From positions 2,914,001-2,978,000 of the forward strand of contig CM026563.1 in assembly GCA_015143295.1 (NCBI GenBank): 64,000 nt of DNA, in the 5' to 3' direction. Under the pieces are notes generated by a model that worked only from the letters and a program-made list of their open reading frames with translations, was not told where the DNA came from and searched no databases. Below are positions 42,135 through 53,200 of the stretch, piece after piece; position 1 is the stretch's first letter; each line of letters begins with the position of its first letter. This DNA comes from Tetracentron sinense (taxonomy: Eukaryota > Streptophyta > Magnoliopsida > Trochodendrales > Trochodendraceae). A program made the position numbers and the translations under genes.

Positions 42135-45100
42135 TATATAGAGAGAGAGAGATTAAAGGAATGAAATGCCAGAATTAACCGAAATCAATATATATATCAT
42201 CAAGAAAAATGTAGAATAATCCTAGTGGAAGGCATCTCGATACCACGATTTTCAATATTTTTGCACTATAAGGTGTTCGCAGACATTAAAGGTTAGAAAC
42301 CAACTGAAGAATCCAGGTAAGCTCCTAGTTGATCGAAAAGGGGGGAAAATTTGTCTAAAATTTTCTTCTATGCTTCCTAATTTATTCAATGATGATACCA
42401 TTATTTCATGCATCTTGACATATGTTTTTATATTTCTAAAACATCTCATAAAGCCTCTTGGAGTTGGAAAGACAAACCCAAGCTTCGTAGCAGGAGACCA
42501 AGTAAGAGGCTAGGAGCAAACAAAAGTACCTTGCAATTTGAACCATGCCTGCATAAAGGAGAAATATGACATTGTTTGGGACATTTAGGAGGCTTTTGTT
42601 CTGATTCAGTACCACAAGGAACCTGACATGAAATGCATGGAAAAGATGACAAAAAGGTGGAGTATTAATATGACTAAAAGAAAAGTATTTGATGCAATCA
42701 ATTCTAAAAATCAATTTGAGGAACAAAATATTCCACTAGACCGAATAATACTTGACTAGAGGAAGAAATGCGCGAACAGTTCATCCATACGATCAGCAAG
42801 GCTCATTCAGTTATATAATAGTTCACACTTTTTATGGATCTCATTACTTAAAACATCCAGAATACCTTCAAACTTCCAACAATTAGTTTTTTCGTTCACC
42901 AACATTAATGTGATATTCGTGAATGACATTGTATGAGGCAGAGAGCACTCCACCAGTGACATTTCTAAGGCATAATGACTTCATGAACAAGCTTTGGTTA
43001 AATCTTATAATGATAGCGTATTAAATCTTTTAGTCAAGTATGCGAAAAGGTAGTGCCTTGGCGAATAGGTTACACAGCCTATCACCACGTGAAATTTGTG
43101 AACAACAATACATTATATGCATGAACGGTCACACAGCCTATGACCATTCACCATGTGAGGTACCACCTGCAGGACATATATACAAATTACTTACTGTCTT
43201 TGTGTATTTGTATTTTCTCATAGCCAAAGAACAACTCAGGATCGTGAAAATGTTATGTCTATGGACAACAAAAATATGGACCTTTAAGGTTCAAAATATA
43301 TAAATGAAGATAGAACAGAATGTAGATCTCCATTATAATCTCATGTCTAGAACTTGGAAATTGAATTTAAGGACATCTACAGAGCAAGGTTGTTTATTTG
43401 TATATTGAGCATAATGTTGAGATATATATCTACGAAGAAACATGACTTCCATTGTCTTATATTAGATCGGACAAAATTGATCCTGCTCAAATCACGCACA
43501 GGTCAAATGCTGCCCCACAATTGCTTCAGCTTCAACTTATGCGTAATGACAAACATGCAATAACATACATTACCAGGACTGAAAAATATAGACAGCTTTT
43601 ATGAATCCTTTCTGCAACAAGAGGAAAAGCTAAAGAGGAAAAGCTAGATCAAACTCATAAGTAGAAGTGAAATACAGAATCCGATATGACTAACTAACCT
43701 CAAATCGTGTCTCTCCACATGAACATGAAATAGTAACCATCAGCGGACAAGGAGCACAGGCACCTCTACAAGAACAATACAGACCAGTTAAAATTTTGTT
43801 TCCATCAACAGATTGCCCGGCAAAGGCGATTTATTTTTAAAATGACGTATGAAAAAAACATGACCAAAATAATGATTATGTGATTTTCATAGCATTACCT
43901 TATTTAAACTGAATGTTTAATCTATGTTGCAGTACAGAAGCTACTTTAAAAAAATCCAATGGAAATGGATTTATTATTTTGGGGAAAGTTTATATATTTT
44001 TACTTAACAGCAAATATCATAGTGAGGATTGTTGACTCTGCAGTTCCTCCAGTAGGAACACATCTGAATCTTGCCAATGTATGTAGAAGTCAATAGAGCA
44101 AGTTCAACCACAGTATAAAACAAAACTAGCATGCACAACAAACAAAAATGTTTTAAGGGATGGCATTGACATGCTAGGTGCTACTCAGTTTAGTTGGATG
44201 AAACAAGTTCGGTATAGCTGTTAAACCCATCATGACAGATAGCTTGGCCAATTGTGATGTTGATCTCTCTCTTCTAGTTTACTATTTGAGAATTGAACTG
44301 GGCAGTAAGATCTTAGATTTGCCAAAAAAGAGGGATTCTAAAAAAATGAGTCAAACATAGAAGTCTTGAATACGCATACTTAGTATACATATTCATCCTC
44401 GTCTATATATTCCTCTTGGTATTTACTTGTATAACTCGTAGCTAAACCAAGGCCACTTCTGTCAACTAAGGTGCATGTAATGTTTCCACTCACAGCACTG
44501 TATTAACTTGGACATCAAAAGATCCCAGGTGAATACTAGTGGTTCGAGCATGGACAAAACTATTGTTACTTCCATGATTGAAGTGCAGTATTGGTCTGAT
44601 CCAGAGGTGGATCAGACCAATAAATTGGTGAGAAATGAGAATGGTAATTATATAAAGAAGCCAATCAGTAAGTAATATTAGACATCTAGATTTAAAGGGT
44701 GTCCAAAGTATTGAAAATGAAATTAGAATATTAGATGATGAAAAAAAAAATGGAACTAGTTTAGTAAGGCCCTACCTCTTTTTTTTGGAAGGCCCTACCT
44801 CTTACATACACCAAAAGATGAAATATCTAGTGATGTAATGTGATAACAAACCTGTGGCATGGAGATTGGCATTTGTGGTTCTTACACCGGAGCTTCCTGC
44901 TACATATCTGAAAATTTTAAAATCAAATGTCATTTATATATCCTCAAGCAAAAAACTAAAAGAAGTCGCGAGAGTATTGACATACACCTCTGAACAAGGT
45001 AGACAGTACCCGTCACAGCAGCGACGTTTACAAGCATGGCGTCCGCAATCTCGTACTCGTTGACACTTTCTTTCACAGACCAGATCTTGATGGCAAGGAA

Positions 45101-46392
45101 CCTATACTACAGTCAGTTTAAGGTTGTGCATTTTAAGCTTGAAACAGCTACATCAGATCCTTCCTACTATCAATTAAATGATTTAACTATAGATACAACA
45201 CAACTGGAATGTGGTAGCCAAGCCTTACCTCTTTCTTCAAGCTCCCACATCGGCAGGACTTGACGGTAAAAGTTCTGCAAGTCTCAATGCAAGGACCACG
45301 ATGGCACCGCTCCGGGCATCTATGAAGATGACAACTCAAAATCTTCTCGCAAGTCGAGCCGCACATCGGCGCCACAACATCACAAGCCATCCCTTCATAT
45401 ACTCTCTTCCCACACGGACATGTCCTCTTCCCCTGAAGTGGGCATCCATTACAGGGACCTGAATGACACCCCTCATCACAGACATGCTTCCCACACCCAA
45501 GCAACCTTTCACACGGATTCTGACAACGGAATTCTCGCTCAAAACACTCCCTTTCCTCCTTTATCTTCCCACATTTACATCGATAAACACCTCTCGATCG
45601 ACAAGGAGGACACGAGCTTTCATGGCATATCTCCAAACATCGATGAACCCCACAATCTAAAACTTTCGAACAAACACCATCACATGAAAAATTCTTAAAC
45701 CCGCATCGTCGAACATCTTCGACCTCCCCACAAAAACATTGGGTTTTTACGAGTTTCGGACACGCCGGACACGGACCGGGGTGGCACAACAACAAGCAAT
45801 GGTGACCGCAATTGTGCTTAAGCGGGCGTCCACAGATCTCGCCGCACGAATGCGGCAGTATCCAAGGATCGCTAATCGGATTCTCTAATTTTCCGCAGAA
45901 GCAAAGATAAGTTCGTGGAATTAGGGTTCTGGAATACTCTACTCTGCATTTCGGGCAGTTCCAATTTGAAGATTCCAGGGCTTTAGCAGCGGCTAACGGG
46001 AAGAGCTCGCGGGAGAGGCGATCGGCGGCGCGTTCGGCGGCGAGATCGGAGGCTTGGCGAGCCCAGTTTTGGATGCAGAAGAGGTGAAAAACGGCGAAGC
46101 AACCGGAGATGCAGGACCAGGTTGGATCGGAAAATCGGATTCTCTCGAGACAGATGAGGCATGATAAGGCGCCGGATCGGGAAGAGGTGAGGAAGGATTG
46201 GATCTTGGAGAGATCGGGAGATGAACGGCCGGTGATCTGGAGATAGGATTTGAAGATGGTGTCCGAGAGATCCGAGTGCTGGAGCTCATCGACTCCGGAG
46301 GCGCTGTTGTCGGAATCGGCGTCGGAGTCCGGCGACGGGGAAAGGCGCCGGTTCTCCGACGCTATTTGGGACTGAAGACGTACATGAGCCAT
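29833..46392 (-). CDS. NFXL2: NFXL2-type NF-X1 zinc-finger protein (13 coding exons)
   Basis: Exons: 46392-45229, 45101-44988, 44907-44852, 43765-43699, 42622-42530, 34567-34482, 34360-34198, 34047-33874, 33636-33446, 32682-32601, 31081-30875, 30169-30080, 29985-29833. Every junction is GT-AG, the phases agree, and the 2,640-nt CDS gives 879 aa. The N-terminus is acidic and Ser-rich. A RING/PHD-like finger follows (Cys78, Cys81, Cys94, Cys98, His103, Cys106, Cys146, Cys149). From ~170 to ~720 run Cys/His-rich NF-X1 repeats such as [18 protein letters not shown] basic stretch PKRRKRRER in exon 12 precedes a membrane helix in exon 13 (~838-862). Plant NFXL proteins are regulators of stress and clock outputs, with a RING finger that in relatives gives ubiquitin ligase activity. 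Intron 5 is ~8 kb and holds several transposons. The length and domain order fit NFXL2 rather than the longer NFXL1. Tail anchoring is an inference from sequence. Confidence 0.93.
33160..33253. mobile_element. hAT-like MITE fragment in NFXL2 intron 9
   Basis: The end reads GCCTAGGCATAGCCTAGACG then TTTTGACTACACTG, matching the right end of the complete element 29255-29567. The left end and target duplication are not recognisable. Confidence 0.6.
35739..36152 (+). mobile_element. TRIM (miniature LTR retrotransposon)
   Basis: Two direct repeats, 35739-35909 (171 b) and 35962-36152 (191 b), each start TGATGCA and end TGTATCA/TGCATCA, so they have TG...CA ends within 7-base inverted termini. Two bases after the left repeat comes TGGTATCAGAGC (35912-35923), the standard primer-binding site complementary to initiator tRNA-Met. 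A purine-rich GTGTGGGTGGA (35951-35961) directly precedes the right repeat, like a polypurine tract. The internal region is only 52 bases and cannot code for protein, so mobilisation would need enzymes from another element. A 5-base target duplication was not seen (left flank TTGGA, right flank TATAA), possibly because of the neighbouring TA repeat. Confidence 0.88.
35912..35923 (+). promoter_or_regulatory. Primer-binding site (initiator tRNA-Met type) of the TRIM
   Basis: TGGTATCAGAGC lies two bases downstream of the left LTR end. This 12-mer is the well-known plant LTR-retrotransposon primer-binding site for initiator tRNA-Met. Confidence 0.85.
37300..37722. mobile_element. Nested foldback element in NFXL2 intron 5
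   Basis: The outer inverted pair is CATCCGAACAATAATCAGC (37310-37328) and, on the minus strand, GATCCCCGAACAATAATCAG (from ~37722 inwards). Inside is a hairpin GCTGCAAGGGACCTTTTGC at 37327-37345 against 37390-37412. A second palindrome at about 37449-37665 has arms with CTTAGGATTAAAGAATC/CCTTAGGGTTAAAGAATC, of the TTAAC-GGTTAAGATT family. No coding capacity and no confirmed target duplication. Confidence 0.6.
37740..38400. repeat. C-rich low-complexity tract
   Basis: Two blocks of CCACCACCC/CCCCCACCC-type sequence (37740-37900 and 38190-38310) flank ~290 bases of ordinary sequence. Short Pro/Thr- or Gly/Val-rich open frames here are low-complexity readings, not genes. Confidence 0.7.
38608..41273 (+). 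mobile_element. Solo LTR in NFXL2 intron 5
   Basis: A 2,666-base interval starts TGTGAACACCCC and ends GCGTTCACA, with a perfect 7-base terminal inverted repeat (TGTGAAC/GTTCACA). It is flanked by the 5-base duplication ATATC at 38603-38607 and 41274-41278. A TATATATA box near 38951 is followed by a leader-like CT-rich stretch, suggesting U3-R order on the plus strand. No primer-binding site, coding region or second LTR is present. The size suggests a large Ty3/gypsy family; the family is not determined. It lies antisense to NFXL2. Confidence 0.85.
42054..42153. repeat. Compound (CA)n(TA)n(GA)n microsatellite
   Basis: Alternating CA, TG, TA, CA and GA runs in sequence. Located in NFXL2 intron 5 about 400 bases upstream of the exon 5 donor in window coordinates. 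Confidence 0.9.
44590..44621. other. Perfect 13-bp stem-loop in NFXL2 intron 3
   Basis: ATTGGTCTGATCC and GGATCAGACCAAT are exact inverted repeats separated by AGAGGT. No target duplication or family resemblance was seen, so the origin is unknown. Confidence 0.8.
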
Positions 46393-47296
46393 TTTCTTTT
46401 ATAAAATTTGATTGCCTTTTTTAAAACTCTACACTCTGGTAGTCTGGTTATTGGAATTAGTAACCCATCTGTGCATCTGTTCTTTTAGAGATGAACAAAT
46501 CCATGGGCAGACGGATCCCGTTGAACCCGGATCTTGAAGAAGGGCGGGTCTTTCACGGCGAGTCCATCACGTTAGATTAATTATTGTGTCTTTGATAATA
46601 TTGTTATTTTAAATTAAAATTTCAACTACAAATTTTTATTTTTTTATTTAATTTAAAAATGCAAAGCATGACCTTTTAGGTGAAATACCATTTTTTATTT
46701 TTAATTATCAAACTAGCCTGCCATAAGGGGTGTTTTGAGTTGTTCTGATTATCTATTCAGATCTCTTAACTTCAACTGTTCAACAAGGTAGGGTAAATTA
46801 CAGTAAATAAGTGTTGAGTCATTTTGAGTTATTTAAATACATCTGTGTGGATGTAGGAAGAGAAATGCTAGCCCCACAAGCAGACTTCCAAGCTCTCATA
46901 GTGATTTACTTGTTACCTTTAGAAATGGTAAAAATCATCACTCCTCATTTGGAAATTTTGTTTACTTAAACCTGTTGAAGGAGTAGCAACACCTCGTTTT
47001 ACACCCACCATGAGAATTTCGAAAAATTTTGAATTCTGTATCAGGGTCTAGCACCCTTTTAGTATGAATGAAGTCCCACTTCATTTAGCTAGCCTTTCTT
47101 GTTTACGCTTCCACTGATAGTGAACTCTTATTTACTGTATTTTACCTTATTGTTCATCTTAATATGAAGTCCCACTTCAAGGAACTTGAATTGTTTGCTT
47201 GTTTGCCCAGAACGAATACTACAGGCATATATACAATACACAGCAACCACACGAGGACAAGAAGTCCAACCCACAACATACAAACCCATGGCAAGA
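46393..47296. other. NFXL2 promoter/5' leader and PLC 3' region
   Basis: This ~900-base spacer lies between two genes transcribed in the same (minus) direction. The left part is the NFXL2 promoter and leader. The right part is the 3' UTR of the first PLC gene, which contains two ~20-base repeats of TGAAGTCCCACTTCA (47068, 47165). No gene is seen. Confidence 0.55.
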
Positions 47297-50200
47297 TCAA
47301 ACAAATTCAAAGCGCATAAGAAGCTTTACAGACGGGTACTTCTCTCCCTTGTGGTTGCAGAGCGGAACTGCTCGGATGCCTGTTCTCAAATCTGACACGG
47401 GAAGACATGTTTGACCTCCAAAATCATCCGTAGCAGACAAGTCGTACTCAAGAACTTCAATCCGAAGCAAAGCCAGCTCAGGAACAGTCAGTGGGAATTC
47501 AAACTCCTCATTCCAAACTGGTGTCCAATTATCCTCGATTGCTTTTGTTTTCTTCATTTTGGAATCAGCGGGGACGCCAGCAATTCCCACCTGCATACAG
47601 ATTGATAAGTCATCACCTTCGTTGTTTACAATTTTCATGTTCTCAAAGCTTTATGGCATTGGCCAGGTTAGTTGATGAGGGGGAAATTTGTACTTTGTAG
47701 TACCCTTAAAAAAGTTGACATATTAATACATATATGGTGCACATGACAGAGGGAAAGAGCCCACCATTCTATGAATCAGACTCAAATGCATGTCAGCCAC
47801 GGATACCAATACGCCGTTGGTAGATCATCCTTTAACACTTGTCTACAAGTACCTAACATTCCTTTCCAATCTATTAACTCATTTCACTGTGAACCCTTCA
47901 ATTGAGTGAGAGACTATAGTCTGGTCTAGACACCCCGTCTCTTGCAGTGATGAGTAGCAAGAACCCTTCAACGGCCCCCGGGCAATGAGTAGCAAGAGCT
48001 CCAATCCTCAATGCTAACCACTAACCATTGATACTAACCGTAGCTAAATGATATCAACAGCTAAAAAAAAATTGGTCCAAGTTCTCAAGAAAACAATAAG
48101 CAGAGCCATGGCCAGGTAACAAGAAGATGCAAAGACACATTTAGTAATTACGGAAAACTGGGGAGCAAAAGATCAAAGTCTTGTAGGTGAAGAATGACCT
48201 ACCCTTGTATAGAAGTCCGGTGGGGAAAACGCATCAAAATGAGTGCGAGAGAAATCATAATACCATCCGTCCCCCATATACACTGTTACCTATTTAGTAA
48301 CAGCAAAGCTAAAATCAGAGGCACTGAAACATAAAAAAACAAATAGATAAGTAACACAAAAGGAGGAACTGAAACCCAAGAAAAAACGACAAGTAAACAC
48401 AAACCAGGCAGTCAAAAGCTTTGGCAAAGATCCACTCACCTTTAAAATTTTCTTCACTGATAAGCTTGCTTTAGGATCAAAGACCTCATTATCTGGACCA
48501 ATCTTCAATAGAAAATCTGGTTTTTTCACATAACCATACCCACCATTGGCTTTGAACATTCCATGCATCAACCAGAGTAACTTGCCATATCCCTGTAACA
48601 GGAAATCTCAAATGTCGGTACTTGGCATGGGCAAAATTTGTGAGAAAACATTTCTTCTGTGCTGAAACCAATGACAGATGAAAATATGAATCAGCTAAGA
48701 TTCTCTTGTTTAAACCAGATACCTAGATACTTAAAACTTGATTATTGAGCACCATCCTAAGGAATTATGATGCACAGTAATGATACCAAGTAGTTATGTT
48801 CCAGCAGATCCAGATCCTCTTGCAGCTGATGGACAAGGGAGTTTCCTTAGAATCGAAAACCTCAGTAACTTCTACTTGGCTTTGGTATGCCACAACGACG
48901 TTATTGTTACCTTTTGGAAGCCTTGTTCTTGGTCCCTTAGCATTTGAACCCAGCATGGATACTCGGAGCCTAATTCAACTGCATTTCATTCCCCAAACAC
49001 TTACCCTTCAATGACAGGCTGACCATGAACTATGCATATGAATTGGAGATTCCATAAATCACTGCAACGAAGAACAACCTTGCCAGCAGTCACTAATCCA
49101 TAGTCCTAATATTTACAATAGACTCATGGCTGGGACAACTGCTTGGTGCACACAACTGCTGCATGTTGATCACATAGGTTATATAAGCCTATACCATTGG
49201 AGGGTGTGAAACCCTCACGACACTTCTAGATTCCACCAGCTTCTCATTTGAATGTGTGATCTCTCTCAACGAACCCCATTTGTATTTCTTTGCTTATCAA
49301 CTAAATTCATCTTGGAGAAATGAAAAGACGAAAGGAAAACCTTGATTGTTCACTGTCATGATTCTTGTCGTGATTAGTCAGTGCTCAGAGATGTGGCCGA
49401 GCATAAAGGCGTTACTTTATTGATTGCAAGCATAGTTATCAAGTTCTCCGATTTCTTCAAAAAATCATGAATATACTCGACTTTTTTTCTTGAACAACTA
49501 ATTCACGAAGTATTCGTTAGTTTTGGGAAAATAGCTTTTTTTTCAAAAAATCACGAATTTCGTGAATTAAACATGAATTATTCATGATTTTTTTAAAAAG
49601 TCCCGAATACATATCTAATATATGAAATATATTTGTTTATACCTTTCATAATTAGTAATCTTATTTTATATTTTTTTCATTTCTTACCCGGCATTTTCCC
49701 GATTTATTTCCGAAATTTCCAAATTTTGGCGATTTTTTCCGAACTTTTCCTAGATGAATTATTCCTGAACCCCGACTTGGTAACTATGACTGCACGTCTT
49801 TTCACATACAAATAAAGGGAAATAAGAGAAAATTCAAAATAGTAATTGATTTTAACAAGGCCATGTGCAACTCTGCTAGTACATCTCAATTGTTTTCGCG
49901 GCTAAGTGTACTCCATTGTAGTCAGGGGCGGAGCCAGGTGGGGGCTTGTGGGGGCACGTGCCCCCACTAAACTTTTGAATTTTTTTCCCTTTCTTTTAGG
50001 CATAGCCATGGGAATGAGCACAAGCTGGTGAGATCGGATCACTCAGATTTAACTTGGGAAGAGTTCAATCACAGCTACAGGTCAATACATGTCCCTTTTA
50101 ACCTCTGTTAATTGTGGTTAAGATTCACTAACGAGGCATAGCCATGGGGGCAAGGGGATAGTTGTCCCATAAACAAGAAGAAACAATACCCGTAAGATAT

Positions 50201-53200
50201 GTACAAAATGTATGGACGAAATGGCTCAAAAATTTAGTCATAAAATATATATATATATATATATGGGGACGTAGCCCCCGATCCCCCTAGACTTAGAATA
50301 TTTCCTACCAACCTAATAATTCTTCACAAATCCATCAACAAAATTACTAACATTTTTCATCAACCACCGCAAGCCCCCTCCCTACTAGAATATCCTAGCT
50401 CCGCCCCTGATTGTAGTTTTAGTTTTGAATATAATTCAGGGAGAACAGATAGAAACAAAATAATAAGATGAGAAAATAAAATTTTATTTCCTATCTTTGA
50501 TACTAGTAGAGAAATACACCTGCATATTAAATGCGACCATCTGAGCTCCATGCATCCATCCAATTAGTGGGTCGTAATTTGACGAGTCAAAGCGTACACC
50601 CTTTGGGTATACCCTCAGTAAATTTTGCTGGGTAAACCTGGAGCAAAACAATCATCAGATCACAAACTCAGCAAAATTCATTATTTAATAATTGAGTTGT
50701 GAATAAAAGAACACCAAGAGATAAGGTGTATTATTTATGTATAGTTAAAACATGTTATGCTATAAAAAGCACATGAATAAAGAGGAAATTTCAGGTACAT
50801 ATGGTGCTCTTATTGATCAATAATAATTATACCAACAACAATAATAATAATCTAATTGGGAAAGCTGTTGATAAGTGGAACTTCTTGAATGTGTCAGGTT
50901 CCACTAATTGGATGGTGAGCTGCAGAACAGCCTTAGGGTCTACCAAGATAGTATGTCAGATTTCTTCGTAGACTACAAAGTGGGAAATTTCTTGAGGCTG
51001 CCCATATCCTTGCATGGATGTAGCAATAGGGCTATCTAAAATGTTTACAATATCAGAAAAATCGATCCATTTATGCCACAGACAAACACATATATGCGCA
51101 CATGCATAAGATCTCACTCAAACGACTCTTGCTGTATAATACCTGATAATATCTCTTCCATGAGTTATTACAGCATTTTCAAGCTCTTGTTCACTCAAGC
51201 TAAGACGCCTAACTTTATTAGCATCCACTCTTAACCAGTCTTTTAATCCACCCTTCAGCTTCCCAGCATGGATACCAATTAAATTCTTATATTCTGGTGC
51301 AGCATTCTGCTGCAACTTGCGATCTCCATCAAGAAGATCTTCCTCATCCTGATGGTCTTCTTCCTCATCCATATCTTTCTCCTAGCAAATGTCAAGTTGG
51401 CAATTAAGGGAACAACATTTGGTGCACTACATCAATAGAGAAGTGCAATAAAATCAAATTTTCCATGCACCTGATCTGGGATTTCCATCCCCAAGGCTTC
51501 TTCCTCATCTGAATCTTTTCCTTTGTGCAAATCATCCACTTTTTCCTTACTAATCTTAGTTTCATTGTATTCTTTTGGTGGTTTGGTTGAGATAATCATC
51601 CGTTTCTTCAATGATTCCGGAGAAGGGAACTCCTTTAAGCTTTCTGACCCAGGGGTAAATAGCATATCTCCAAATGTCTGAGTGACCATCTAGAAACACA
51701 TTTTTTGTAGTAGAAAATATAGTAAAATTATTGAAACCATGAGAATGGATAAAATCCAAAAAGAAAGGGAAATAATCACCTTGGCCACTTTAGCCTGAAG
51801 ATCTCGAGTCAGGTGGTCTTCTAGAGTTATTACAACAGGATATTCAGACGCAGAAAAGGCATGCTCCTTAATGGACCTCAAACATTTGATGAGCTCCACG
51901 GGAGTAGTAAGTGTCCTAGAGTTACGTAGAAAATTGACTAATTCAAAAAGAAGTGACAAGACAAAGATATAAACTTTGAGGAAGAGTAGCAAGTTGAAGG
52001 CAAGTAAAATGGATAAAACTCTTAAAATCCTGGATCTATCCATCTGTGCATAATCATACACCATTCAATGTGATGTTCATTTATCTTTGTTTAGATCTTT
52101 TATGTCAAAAGCTGAAAGAGATTACTCATAGTTGAAGGCAAGTAAAATAGCTTTTGCCAAAAAAGTAAAAAATATAGATATGATAATTCAATCTATGGGA
52201 GGTCATAAATACATAGTATCGAGCTCCAGAGCATTTTTAGAAAGGGGCAAGTTTTGGTATAAGGGATGATGACTCTTTTGAGTAATGTGCTCATTAATTG
52301 GGCTGTTCCTTGGGATTCTGGGAACTCTTCCATAGTTGCATGTTGGTTTTCCTTGAGGCACAAGGATATGGGATCTCATAGTGAAATAATTTCAGAGAAA
52401 GCTACAATCATGGAACACAAGTATATAAATCCTGACAAAACTTTGGGTTTCATTTGATTTTTCCCATACATTAGGAAGTTTCACCCAATATCAGCTAAGT
52501 GTTGTATAAATTATAGCATGTCAACCAAATTTTGAAGAGATGCTGAAATTTCAAGACACATTTCAATTTCATCCAGCATTGATACTAAAGCCAAGACCGA
52601 GATTTTAAAACTTGTAGGAGAGAGGGGGGGGGGGGGGGGGGGGGGTCTCTTAAAAATGTAGCCGTCAGGTGCATTACATGCATGTTTTCAAGAGGCCGAC
52701 AAGAATTGCAAAAGGTTAGAGAAGCTTCAAGGGGAGTTCTCTTCAAGTGGAAGGGTACAAGAAGAAAGTATCATTATAGAGATAACAAGAATAGAATGTA
52801 CCTCATCAATCATTTGGTTAGATTTTTCTTTTACTTTTTTCGGTAATAAGTTGAAAAATACTGTTTACAAGAAAGATGTACGATGCCTAATAGTCAGAGA
52901 CAGCCCCAAAACATAGGGAAAAAAAAACAAGAGAAAGCAAAGCCCACTATTAAGACAAAATCTTCAAGGCAAGTTATCAATAAAATCTCTCAAATGAGAG
53001 CACCAAAATACGGAGGTTTATGCATGATTGCTCAAGCCACAATTTCTAACATTTGGTTTTTGTATTCTATCTCCTATATTTCAATCAAAATTTACAATTA
53101 CAGATAAGAAAAAGTGAAAAATGTAGTAGAAAATATCATTTGATGAAATGGTACTTTCAGGACACAATATCAGCTACGTGTTGTATAAATTATAGCATGT

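Larger units (their letters stand above)
34568..42529 (-). other. NFXL2 intron 5, transposon-filled (7.96 kb)
   Basis: This intron separates exon 5 (donor AAG|GTACTT) from exon 6 (acceptor CTCCAG|CCG). It contains a G-rich strand-biased tract (35040-35640), a TRIM (35739-36152), a nested foldback (37300-37722), a C-rich low-complexity stretch (37740-38350), a solo LTR (38608-41273) and compound microsatellites. No exon of another gene was recognised inside it. Confidence 0.85.

Noticed and set aside
45993..46289. 98-codon frame overlapping NFXL2 exon 1
   Set aside because: Same strand as NFXL2 exon 1 but in another frame; it is a shadow of the acidic/Ser-rich coding region.
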